Below, piece after piece: positions 1-5,854 of a stretch of DNA of 5,919 nucleotides. The stretch covers positions 1-5,919 of the forward strand of contig CAMGKS010000079.1 of the NCBI GenBank assembly GCA_946056785.1. The letters run 5' to 3'. Under the pieces are notes generated by a model. It made no database searches. It had not been told where the DNA came from and saw only the letters and a list, made by a program, of their open reading frames with translations. A program made the position numbers and the translations under genes. Position 1 is the stretch's first letter. Each line of letters starts with the position of its first letter. Source of the DNA: an uncultured Clostridia bacterium. Its GTDB lineage: Bacteria > Bacillota > Clostridia > Christensenellales > CAG-917.

Positions 1-57
1 AGAGTAAAATTAACGGAAAACCTTAAACACCTATAAGCACAGTCGTTTATTAAAATT

Positions 58-81
58 TCTTATTATAAATCTTATTATAAA
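58..81. repeat. Two tandem 12-bp copies in A/T-rich edge DNA
   Basis: TCTTATTATAAA occurs exactly twice back to back (58-69 and 70-81). Read on the minus strand it gives two TATAAT hexamers, but I see no convincing -35 box at the right distance, so I do not call a promoter. The surrounding 1-95 stretch has no open frame or ribosome binding site that I can support. It is probably intergenic DNA beyond the end of the minus-strand genes. Confidence 0.4.
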
Positions 82-95
82 AAGAAAACCTATAT

Positions 96-134
96 AAAAA
101 CGCAAACGCCTTTTTAAATGCGTTTGCGTTTTTT
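96..134. terminator. Bidirectional rho-independent terminator
   Basis: A perfect 14-bp inverted repeat pairs 96-109 (AAAAACGCAAACGC) with 120-133 (its complement) around a 10-nt loop (110-119). The core is the 9-bp CGCAAACGC/GCGTTTGCG. A run of T follows on the + strand and a run of T also follows on the minus strand, because the left flank is a run of A, so it can stop transcripts from both sides. For the minus-strand alaS/phosphatase unit it lies about 260 nt past the last stop codon and is the first strong hairpin on that path. It could also end a + strand gene lying left of the window. Confidence 0.8.
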
Positions 135-150
135 ATTTGCTTTTATTTTT

Positions 151-278
151 CTTCGTTTCCGCCAGTTTGAGTTTTTATTATTCTTCGTTTCCGCTATTTT
201 GCGTTTTTATTATTCTTTGTTTCCGCAAGTTTGAGTTTTTATTATTCTTCGTTTCCGCTATTTTGCGTTTTTATTGTT
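151..278. repeat. Four-unit 32-bp tandem repeat, A-B-A-B pattern
   Basis: Four contiguous 32-bp units lie at 151-182, 183-214, 215-246 and 247-278, each beginning CTTCGTTTCCGC (CTTTGTTTCCGC in unit 3) and ending TTTTTATTATT or TTTTTATTGTT. Units 1 and 3 share a middle of the CAAGTTTGAG type and differ from each other at two positions. Units 2 and 4 share TATTTTGCG and differ at one. This makes a 64-bp higher-order duplication (151-214 and 215-278) with three mismatches. Neither 32 nor 64 is a multiple of three, which argues against coding. The array would sit in the 3' untranslated region of the alaS/phosphatase transcript, where it reads purine-rich. Confidence 0.85.
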
Positions 279-395
279 ATTTCATTAGTCCGATTTTTTA
301 TTCGCTTATATTTGTTCGTGTTTTTGTCAGTTTACGTTTTACCTTTCAGGTTTCTTTGCTGCAAAACGTAGCGACTTTTTAAGGCGAGGAGGTAC
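279..395. other. Non-coding T-rich tail of the repeat region
   Basis: No supported gene lies between the repeat array and the stop codon of the phosphatase gene. Positions about 315-342 look like a decayed unit of the neighbouring array: TTCGT, then TCAGTTTACGTTTTAC, aligns loosely with TTCGTTTCCGCCAGTTTGAGTTTTTATT. Together with 1-278 this gives a gene-free stretch of 395 bp. A + strand frame running 137-382 is open only because the DNA is T-rich: it encodes a Phe/Leu/Ser-dominated string across the tandem repeat and has no ribosome binding site. Confidence 0.5.
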
Positions 396-1193
396 TCAAT
401 CGAATTTTTCAAAGCACTCCTTATGACGTTTAAAATACGTAAATCCCGAAAAGCCGATTGCTTTCAACATTTCTACCGTTTTATCGAAATCTTTATACAC
501 GTCTCCTCTGTGAGCGTCCGAACCGAAAGAAATCTTACGTCCGCCGAAAGCATAATATTTTTTTAATATCTCTTCGTTCGGACACAGTGCATGATGAGTG
601 TTTACTTCAAGCGTTTTCCCCAATTCGATGATTTTTTTTAAAATAGGTTCCAACAAATCTTCGAATTCTTCATAATGCATGATTTTGTCTTCATAGCAGG
701 CATTTCTGACGCAATATCCTATATGCCCCACTATGTCGTAATGATACGGAACGTCGAGACTTTTTTGAACCTTTTTTAAATACGCTCTGTATGCGTCGTT
801 TTTATGCCGTCCTGAAAAGAAATCGGGAAAATATACGTCGTAACCTTCTACAAAATGCACGCTGTTTATTACGGCGTCGAAAGGCTTTGAGTCGATTATT
901 TTCTTATACTCCATAGACGTATTTTCATCATATCCGGCTTCAATTCCGAAACCGAGATAAAACTCGTCAAGTTTGTCTTTTTCCGAAAATAAATCTCTTT
1001 CATAGGCAGGCAAATCGAGTTGCGTCCAGCCCGTCGGAGCGTTGTTATACTCTTGCAAAGCGTCAAGGTCGAGGTGGTCCGTTATACAAAGATACTTTCC
1101 GCCCCCCTCTATCGCCTTCGAAACCATATCCGAAATTTTAACCGAACCGTCGGCAGAATATTCCGAATGAGTATGACTGTCAACTTTTTTCAT
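396..1193 (-). CDS. HisJ-family PHP-domain phosphatase (histidinol-phosphatase-like)
   Basis: The 265-residue protein is a complete PHP-domain metallohydrolase of the HisJ family, whose characterised members remove phosphate from L-histidinol phosphate in histidine biosynthesis. The expected metal ligands are visible: HTH at 7-9, D15, TDH at 38-40, E85, SVH ending at H113, GH at 156-157, NTHH at 198-201 and SDAH at 225-228. The C-terminal FTYFKRHK is also typical of the family. Length is normal for HisJ (about 260-270). Its ATG shares one base with the alaS stop codon (TAATG), and an AAGGAAG ribosome binding site lies 7 nt upstream inside alaS, so the two are translationally coupled. No other histidine gene is nearby, so the substrate is inferred from family only; another phosphate ester is possible. 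The likely location is cytoplasmic. Confidence 0.87.
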   Translation of the reverse strand: MKKVDSHTHSEYSADGSVKISDMVSKAIEGGGKYLCITDHLDLDALQEYNNAPTGWTQLDLPAYERDLFSEKDKLDEFYLGFGIEAGYDENTSMEYKKIIDSKPFDAVINSVHFVEGYDVYFPDFFSGRHKNDAYRAYLKKVQKSLDVPYHYDIVGHIGYCVRNACYEDKIMHYEEFEDLLEPILKKIIELGKTLEVNTHHALCPNEEILKKYYAFGGRKISFGSDAHRGDVYKDFDKTVEMLKAIGFSGFTYFKRHKECFEKFD

Positions 1194-2986
1194 TATTTAT
1201 CTTCCTTAATAAGTACCGCCTTAATTCTTCTGACGCCTGCTGAAGAGCTTTGTTCCTTTACAATCTCAAAACGTCCCAAATCGCCCGTGTTCTTTGCATG
1301 CGGACCGCCGCAAATTTCCTTTGAGAAGCCTATTGTATAAACTTTTACTCTTTCGCCGTACTTTGAGGCAAACACGCCGATTGCTCCGCTCTTTCTTGCT
1401 TCGTCAACCGTCATTTCCTCGCATTTGATATCTATCTTCTTTGCAATTTCAGCGTTTACTCTTTCCTCGACTTTTTCAATTTCTTCTTTTGTCAAAGGTC
1501 TGTCGAAATTGAAATCGAATCTGAGTCTTTCTGAAGTTATGTTACTGCCCTTCTGCATAATATTAGGGTCGCAAAGCACCTCTTTCAAAGCCGCGTTCAA
1601 CAAGTGGGTCGCAGAGTGAAGTTTTGCCGTCTCTTCGCCGCCGTCGGCAAGTCCGCCTTTAAACTTCTGATCCGCTCCAAGTTTAGATTTTTCCTGATGT
1701 TCTTTAAACGCATTGTTATAGCCGTCTACGTCGACGTCGAAGCCGTTTTCTTTGGCAAGTTCGACGGTCATTTCCAAAGGAAAACCGAACGTATCGTAAA
1801 GCCTGAACGCTGTCTTGCCCGGTACCGTTTTCGTTGGGATATGCGTTATCACTTTTTCAAATTCTTTAAGTCCCGATTCCAACGTTTTTGAAAAACGCTC
1901 TTCTTCAAGCTGCAATTCGGAGATAATTTTATCCGCATTGTTTTTTATCGACTCGTAAACGCTTTCATATTTTGCAATATAAAGTTTTGCTATCTCTTCA
2001 AGTCCGCCTTGCGGAAGATTGAGTTTAAGCGCATATCTGACGGCACGACGAATAAGTCTTCTCAATACGTAACCTTGGTCGACGTTGGAAGGAGTTATTC
2101 CGTTTACGTCTCCAAGCATAAACGTTGCCGTTCTGACGTGATCGGCAATTATTCTCATTGCCGTCATATCGTCGCCGCCGTCTGCGTATTTCTTGCCGGA
2201 CATCTCTTCGAGCTTCTTGATTACGAAATCGAACAAATCTGTTTCATAAACTGATTTATAACCGTTAAGTATGCAAAGCGTACGCTCCAGACCCATTCCC
2301 GTGTCGACGTTCTTTTTTTCAAGCGGAGTGAATTTGCCGTCGGCACCTTTGAAATATTGCATAAAGACGTTGTTCCATATTTCAAGATATTTGCCGCAAT
2401 CGCATGCAGGACTGCAATTTTCGCTGCATGCCGGTTTGCCGGTGTCGATAAACATCTCCGTGTCCGGTCCGCACGGTCCTGTAATTCCTGCAGGACCCCA
2501 CCAGTTATTCTTCTTAGGCAAAAAGAAGATCCTTTCTTTAGGAAGTCCTAAACTTTCCCATATCTTGGCAGACTCTTCGTCTCTAGGACAACTCTCGTCG
2601 CCTGCAAAAACGCTTACGGAAAGTCTTTCAAGCGGAATTCCCAAAACCTTAGTCAAAAATTCAAACGACCAGGTTATCGCTTCCTTTTTAAAATAGTCGC
2701 CAAGCGACCAGTTGCCGAGCATTTCAAAAAACGTACAGTGAGAAGCGTCGCCGACTTCTTCGATGTCCCCCGTTCTGACGCATATCTGAACGTCCGTCAG
2801 CCTTGTTCCCTGCGGATGCTTTGCGCCAAGTAAATACGGCACAAGCGGATGCATTCCCGCCGTCGTAAACAAAACGGTCGGGTCGTTTTCAGGTATCAGC
2901 GAAGCCGACGGAATAATTGCGTGTCCGCGTTCTTTAAAAAATTCAAGATATTTTGCTCTAAGCTCGTTTGATGTCAATTTTTCCAT
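1193..2986 (-). CDS. alaS: Short-form alanyl-tRNA synthetase lacking the C-terminal domain
   Basis: This cytoplasmic enzyme charges tRNA-Ala with alanine. Residues about 1-240 form the class II catalytic core: FTTAGMHPLVPYLLG at about 40, then SHCTFFEMLGNWSLGDYF, WNNVFMQY, and GMGLERT at 230-236. A helical tRNA-binding region follows (DHVRTATFMLGD, QGYVLRRLIRRAVRYA). The editing domain that clears mischarged Ser/Gly is intact, with HSATH at 457-461 and CGGPH at 559-563, and the protein ends soon after SSAGVRRIKAV. At 597 residues it lacks the roughly 250-residue DHHA1/C-Ala region of standard bacterial AlaRS (about 870-880). A Cys cluster (C187, C191, C195, C197) precedes KYLEIWN, and the active-site strand reads GPCGPDTE, where ordinary AlaRS has GPCSE. 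Such short enzymes are, from memory, also seen in Patescibacteria. The ATG is preceded by a GAGAGGA ribosome binding site, and the gene overlaps the phosphatase gene by one base. Confidence 0.95.
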   Translation of the reverse strand: MEKLTSNELRAKYLEFFKERGHAIIPSASLIPENDPTVLFTTAGMHPLVPYLLGAKHPQGTRLTDVQICVRTGDIEEVGDASHCTFFEMLGNWSLGDYFKKEAITWSFEFLTKVLGIPLERLSVSVFAGDESCPRDEESAKIWESLGLPKERIFFLPKKNNWWGPAGITGPCGPDTEMFIDTGKPACSENCSPACDCGKYLEIWNNVFMQYFKGADGKFTPLEKKNVDTGMGLERTLCILNGYKSVYETDLFDFVIKKLEEMSGKKYADGGDDMTAMRIIADHVRTATFMLGDVNGITPSNVDQGYVLRRLIRRAVRYALKLNLPQGGLEEIAKLYIAKYESVYESIKNNADKIISELQLEEERFSKTLESGLKEFEKVITHIPTKTVPGKTAFRLYDTFGFPLEMTVELAKENGFDVDVDGYNNAFKEHQEKSKLGADQKFKGGLADGGEETAKLHSATHLLNAALKEVLCDPNIMQKGSNITSERLRFDFNFDRPLTKEEIEKVEERVNAEIAKKIDIKCEEMTVDEARKSGAIGVFASKYGERVKVYTIGFSKEICGGPHAKNTGDLGRFEIVKEQSSSAGVRRIKAVLIKEDK

Positions 2987-3088
2987 TTTATCCTCTCGTT
3001 ACAAATGTATATCGTTTAAATTACGTTTTCTTTCCCTTTTGCCTATAAATACGATCGTCGTTGCGTCCAAAATGCTTTCGCTCCAATA

Positions 3089-3097
3089 ATTTTAGCA
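3089..3097 (-). promoter_or_regulatory. Candidate extended -10 promoter for alaS
   Basis: On the minus strand the 133-bp gap upstream of alaS contains TGCTAAAAT, an extended -10 (TG-N-TAAAAT, five of six matches to TATAAT). A start would fall near 3082 and leave a leader of about 95 nt. No good -35 box is present at 16-18 bp, so the call rests on the extended -10 alone. A second, weaker option lies nearer the gene: TTGGAC, 17 nt, TATAGG. I looked for a T-box leader, common upstream of synthetase genes in Firmicutes; the gap is short for one and I see no TGGNACCGCG antiterminator motif. A strong terminator for the upstream gene is also lacking here, so read-through from 3120 is possible. Confidence 0.35.
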
Positions 3098-3119
3098 CAA
3101 ACCGCAAAAACGTATATCT

Positions 3120-3779
3120 TTATAAATGAAATTTTCTTTTTATTTCTTCTTTTAATATGCCTTTTTCGCTGAAAGCCCCGTATAACACTGCAAACAAAAA
3201 CATTGCTCCCGAACCGCACGCGCATACGATTGTAGGAATCCAGACGTGCGTCTTAACTATAAGGTTGTAAATAAGCGGTACAAGCCCCAGAATCGCCACG
3301 AATATTAAATTCAAAATAAACGGAGCCGCTTTTTTCACCGCAAGTGCCAATATCATAAGAAGCAATCCGCCCAGCAGAATTATTATCGGAACCGCATAAT
3401 TTGCCGCCCATTGTACGTCGGGGCTGAGCTTTTCAAGGCTATATGCCACAAGGACTAAAAACAAAATCTGCAAAAATATTTTTACCGCCGCATTCCTTTT
3501 CGAAAATACCGTCTGAAATACGATGAAAAAATATGCAAGAAGTGCAATCACCGTTAAGCTCCAAAGAAGTTTATGCGGTAAAAGCAAATTTACGGCAAGG
3601 CATACTACGCTCGCCGTTAAAGCTATTATAATATAAACAAGAGCAAATGTAACGTTATTTTTTCGTTTTGTTTTTTTTATTATCGGAAATACGAGGTCTT
3701 CGCCGTCAAGAGGTTTGTGACACAGAGGACAAACCCTTGCATTGCCTTCTATTTCAACGTTGCAATGTTTACAATACAA
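3120..3779 (-). CDS. Zinc-ribbon membrane protein (DUF6320-like)
   Basis: The 219-residue protein starts with a compact zinc ribbon, CKHC at 3-6 and CPLC at 17-20, then a basic linker (KKTKRKNN, about 35-42). About six hydrophobic membrane segments follow, at roughly 43-66, 68-90, 95-113, 126-147, 150-171 and 176-198. The tail ends in charged EEIKRKFHL. This resembles the DUF6320 family, which I recall next to alcohol-acetyltransferase-like genes in Clostridia; the family has no known activity that I can state. The start is TTG at 3779, chosen because a strong GGGAGG site sits 6-7 nt upstream and because the ribbon cysteines begin at residue 3. It overlaps the preceding acyltransferase gene by 11 nt, implying coupled expression and related jobs. 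A role as a membrane partner of the acyltransferase is inference only. The family assignment is less certain than the topology. Confidence 0.75.
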   Translation of the reverse strand: MYCKHCNVEIEGNARVCPLCHKPLDGEDLVFPIIKKTKRKNNVTFALVYIIIALTASVVCLAVNLLLPHKLLWSLTVIALLAYFFIVFQTVFSKRNAAVKIFLQILFLVLVAYSLEKLSPDVQWAANYAVPIIILLGGLLLMILALAVKKAAPFILNLIFVAILGLVPLIYNLIVKTHVWIPTIVCACGSGAMFLFAVLYGAFSEKGILKEEIKRKFHL

Positions 3780-5046
3780 TTTGTTCCTCCCTGAAATTCG
3801 ACATTATTTTTACGTTTACGCCCTCTTCCGTAAGCGACGTGAAAAACTTACGTTCAACCTCCGTTTCGGCAATCGTTCTTGTAAAACTTAGCATAAGCGT
3901 GTCTCCGCTTGAAATCGCTCCGCAGTTTACGGGATTGTTGTTTGATACGTTAAGGTTAAAAAATACTTTGTTTACGCCTGCTCCGTCAGGCATGCCGGCT
4001 ACTCCGAGATTAGAAAAAATCATGGAATGTTTAGATTTAAAAAACAATCTGCCGAGCCTTATAAAAAAGAATTTTATCGGCAACGGTAAAATTTTAAATG
4101 CAAACGTGTTTATGCCATTGACGGTAGTATTGATCTGTTTTTGTTGTTCTTCCTTTTTCGAAGCTCTATTAAGTTGCTCCTTTACGCATTCGATAATCTG
4201 TTCAAGGCTGCCGCAGTCTTTCGGATAGACGTATATTTTGGTAAATAGTACGAAATTTTTTAACGTAACCGACTCGAATTGTTTGCGGAAATTAATCGGC
4301 ACCATAATTACGCAAGGGCGTTTTTTGTTTTTATCGTTTTCGTAAATCGCCTTAATTAGTTTGCCGCAAATTAATTGAGTGATATTGCAATTATACTTGC
4401 TTGCCAATTCTTTAAGCTGAGTTACGCTCATCTCGCCGGTAATAGATCCATATCCTTCGCCGACAAATTTGTGTCCTTCGATTACGGCAGGACGGGCGCC
4501 CATAAATTTATTAAGTTCGATATCTTTAAGGCTCGTCTTTTGGGCGTATCGGGCAAAACTGTCCTCCGTTTCTTCATCGACGGGAGGGGCGGACAAATCG
4601 ATAACCTTTTCAGGCGACGGAGTTTTTCCGCACTTTTTTGCATAGGCAAAAATTATTGCCCTGAAAAAAATCATCGCTCCGTTTCCGTCGGTAAGTCCGT
4701 GGAACATATCGAGAGAAATCTTTTTCTCGAAATAACAGAGCCTGAACAAATATCCGTTGGTCTTATTCGTATCGATTTTTTTTAAAAGTATGCCGTCGTC
4801 GACAAACACGTTAAACGGCTCGGTATTCTCTTCGAGATAATACCAAAAAATTCCCGCTCTTTGTCTGACTTTATAAAGCGGAAATCTCACGATAACCTCG
4901 TTCAAAGCGTCTAAGAGCATTTCCGGGTTTACAACGTCGTCCATTATCGCAGATATCCTGAAAATACTCTGAGCCGTACGGGTTGTCATTACGGGATAAA
5001 AGCTGGCGGAATAATCCAACTTAAACCATTTCAGAATTTTTTTCAT
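3769..5046 (-). CDS. Condensation-type acyltransferase (PapA/alcohol acetyltransferase-like)
   Basis: The 425-residue protein belongs to the CoA-dependent acyltransferase/NRPS-condensation fold. The catalytic HxxxDG motif is present as HGLTDG at 116-121, within DMFHGLTDGNGAMIFFRA. The second half carries VPINFRKQF at 249-257, equivalent to the structural N-R motif of the family, and SNLG at 345-348 near the latch. The opening KWFKLDYSASFYP matches the WYKLDNAAKIYP-type opening that I recall in Clostridia proteins annotated as alcohol acetyltransferases, and total length is typical. Characterised relatives transfer an acyl group from CoA or a carrier protein to an alcohol or amine; the substrate here cannot be deduced. 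There is no signal peptide; a hydrophobic patch at about 317-330 is probably buried rather than membrane-spanning. The ATG lacks any ribosome binding site (see promoter entry). It is first in a two-gene unit with the zinc-ribbon membrane protein and divergent from yabP. Confidence 0.85.
   Translation of the reverse strand: MKKILKWFKLDYSASFYPVMTTRTAQSIFRISAIMDDVVNPEMLLDALNEVIVRFPLYKVRQRAGIFWYYLEENTEPFNVFVDDGILLKKIDTNKTNGYLFRLCYFEKKISLDMFHGLTDGNGAMIFFRAIIFAYAKKCGKTPSPEKVIDLSAPPVDEETEDSFARYAQKTSLKDIELNKFMGARPAVIEGHKFVGEGYGSITGEMSVTQLKELASKYNCNITQLICGKLIKAIYENDKNKKRPCVIMVPINFRKQFESVTLKNFVLFTKIYVYPKDCGSLEQIIECVKEQLNRASKKEEQQKQINTTVNGINTFAFKILPLPIKFFFIRLGRLFFKSKHSMIFSNLGVAGMPDGAGVNKVFFNLNVSNNNPVNCGAISSGDTLMLSFTRTIAETEVERKFFTSLTEEGVNVKIMSNFREEQIVL
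3785..3791 (-). promoter_or_regulatory. Ribosome binding site fixing the TTG start
   Basis: On the minus strand GGGAGGA lies inside the last codons of the acyltransferase gene and is followed after 6 nt by TTG (3779-3777). No ATG or GTG exists in that frame at a usable distance, so this site decides the start. It is the strongest ribosome binding site in the window. Confidence 0.75.
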
Positions 5047-5052
5047 AGGTTT

Positions 5053-5081
5053 ATCTTATTATTTATTAAAGCCGTTGTCAA
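5053..5081 (-). promoter_or_regulatory. Candidate sigma-A promoter, possibly giving a leaderless mRNA
   Basis: On the minus strand a perfect -35 TTGACA (5081-5076) is followed by 17 nt and TAAGAT (5058-5053, four of six matches to TATAAT). Only six bases (AAACCT) separate this -10 from the acyltransferase ATG at 5046, so the usual +1 position would be the A of the start codon. No Shine-Dalgarno sequence precedes that ATG, which fits a leaderless transcript. The -35 overlaps the candidate -35 of the opposing yabP promoter. Confidence 0.5.
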
Positions 5082-5102
5082 TCGAATTTGCGTCGGTATA
5101 AA
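5075..5102 (+). promoter_or_regulatory. Candidate sigma-A-type promoter upstream of yabP
   Basis: TTGTCA (5075-5080, five of six to TTGACA), 16 nt, then TATAAA (5097-5102, five of six to TATAAT). Transcription would begin near 5109 and leave a leader of about 30 nt that includes the AGGTG ribosome binding site at 5130-5134, five bases before the yabP ATG. The geometry fits better than the sporulation-type alternative beside it, although yabP is expected to be a sporulation gene. Confidence 0.4.
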
Positions 5103-5124
5103 ACAGCCTTAAATCGCATATATT
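5096..5124 (+). promoter_or_regulatory. Candidate sigma-E-type sporulation promoter for yabP
   Basis: CATATATT (5117-5124) resembles the sigma-E -10 (CATAcAaT type), and GTATAAA (5096-5102) supplies the ATA core of a sigma-E -35 with a 14-nt spacer. In Bacillus subtilis yabP is a mother-cell sporulation gene, which makes this reading attractive. The problem is position: a start about 7 nt after the -10 would fall near 5131 and cut into the ribosome binding site. The -35 coincides with the sigma-A-type -10 described separately. Confidence 0.35.
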
Positions 5125-5139
5125 GTCACAGGTGTAAAT

Positions 5140-5415
5140 ATGGAAGAGAAAAAAATCGTAAAAACTCACAATTTAAAATATGACAACGGCAAAAAAGTTT
5201 ATTTGTCCGGAATTAAAAACGTCGAAAGCTTTTCTGAAAGTCACATGCTTTTAACTCTTGACAATGAAAAAACTCTGACAATCGACGGTATCGGACTTAG
5301 CGTAACGAATCTTGACGTTGAAAACGGCAATCTGGAATTAGACGGGGAATTGGTAAAAATTTCCTATGCTAACGCACGCACTCCGAAATCGTTTTTGAAA
5401 AAGTTGTTCAAATGA
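5140..5415 (+). CDS. yabP: Sporulation protein YabP
   Basis: The 91-residue soluble protein matches YabP, a mother-cell protein of endospore formation, whose family also includes YqfC. Family signatures are visible: LSGIKNVESF at 22-31, close to the ISGVKQVESF of the Bacillus protein; a beta-rich middle with GLSVTNLDVENGNLELDGEL at 52-71; and a C-terminal FLKKLFK resembling the Bacillus FFSKLFK ending. Length is close to that of the Bacillus protein, about 100 residues. The start at 5140 is supported by an AGGTG site five bases upstream and by the family's N-terminal length. It overlaps yabQ by 4 nt (ATGA), as expected for the conserved yabP-yabQ pair. The exact biochemical role of YabP is not established to my knowledge. 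Confidence 0.92.
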   Translation: MEEKKIVKTHNLKYDNGKKVYLSGIKNVESFSESHMLLTLDNEKTLTIDGIGLSVTNLDVENGNLELDGELVKISYANARTPKSFLKKLFK

Positions 5416-5783
5416 CGGTAAACATTCCTTATCAGACTTTAGGAGCTTTAATAAGTCTCGGCGTGGGCGGCACGGCGGGTCTTTGCTTTTTTGTGCTGTC
5501 GCTTTTTAAAATGAAAAAAATTCCGCAATTCATTTTTGATTTCCTGTTGACGACGGGAATTTTAGCTTTGTTTCTTTTTTGCTTGCAAAAAACGCAGAAC
5601 GGCGATATAAAATTTTATCACGTCGCCGTTGCTTTTTTAGGCTTTCTGCTCGTCTTTTATCCTGTCAAAAAATTGCAATGCTTTTTATCCGTAAAAAAGA
5701 AATTGAAAACGGAGAGTTTAAACAAAGAAAACTTAAACTTACCGAAAAAATTTGCTAAAAACCGTGCTAAACGAACTACCTGA
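5412..5783 (+). CDS. yabQ: Spore cortex biosynthesis protein YabQ (short form)
   Basis: The 123-residue membrane protein follows yabP with a 4-nt ATGA overlap and no clear ribosome binding site, so it is probably translated by coupling. Three hydrophobic segments lie at about 9-32, 39-59 and 69-86. The features DFLLTTGILALFLF (43-56), NGDIKFYH (63-70) and the following GFLLVFYP agree with the YabQ pattern of an Asp-led helix, an 'N-G-x-x-R/K-x-Y' turn and a final helix. In Bacillus subtilis YabQ is a mother-cell membrane protein needed for spore cortex formation. This one is much shorter than Bacillus YabQ (roughly 210 residues): the first helix pair is reduced and the tail is a short Lys/Asn-rich stretch (94-123). 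In Bacillus divIC comes next; here only 136 bp remain and no divIC start is seen. Confidence 0.87.
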   Translation: MTVNIPYQTLGALISLGVGGTAGLCFFVLSLFKMKKIPQFIFDFLLTTGILALFLFCLQKTQNGDIKFYHVAVAFLGFLLVFYPVKKLQCFLSVKKKLKTESLNKENLNLPKKFAKNRAKRTT

Positions 5784-5833
5784 ATTTTTCGCCACTTTCA
5801 TCAATTTGCTTTAAATAAAACTATTGTAAGCGT

Positions 5834-5854
5834 AAAACTTTTAACAAAAAGTTT
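5834..5854 (+). terminator. Weak A/T-only hairpin downstream of yabQ
   Basis: AAACTTTT (5835-5842) can pair with AAAAGTTT (5847-5854) across a 4-nt loop, 51 nt after the yabQ stop. The stem has a single G-C pair and no clean run of T follows, so termination here would be inefficient. I see no better terminator before the window ends, leaving read-through to a following gene possible. Confidence 0.25.

Noticed and set aside
151..278. Possible CRISPR array
   Set aside because: The 32-bp units are contiguous with no unique spacers, and no cas genes are present.
137..382. Open + strand frame encoding a Phe/Leu-rich 81-residue peptide
   Set aside because: It runs through 32-bp repeats that shift frame at each unit, has no ribosome binding site, starts at the terminator tail and consists of low-complexity T-rich codons.
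1193..1340. Frameshift truncation of alaS
   Set aside because: The editing motif is followed by a tidy stop overlapping the next ATG, and the downstream sequence is fully used by the phosphatase gene, so no remnant of a C-terminal domain exists.
2271..2696. Long + strand open frame opposite alaS
   Set aside because: It is antisense to the catalytic core of alaS and arises from the complementary codon pattern.
2987..3119. T-box riboswitch upstream of alaS
   Set aside because: The 133-bp gap is short for a T-box, I found no TGGNACCGCG motif, and no terminator/antiterminator hairpin pair is apparent.
3043..3225. Small basic minus-strand frame overlapping the end of the zinc-ribbon gene
   Set aside because: Most of it overlaps the supported gene in another frame, and I see no ribosome binding site or family signature.
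3668..4228. Long + strand open frame opposite the acyltransferase and zinc-ribbon genes
   Set aside because: It lies antisense to two well-supported genes with recognisable motifs and its translation shows no family feature.
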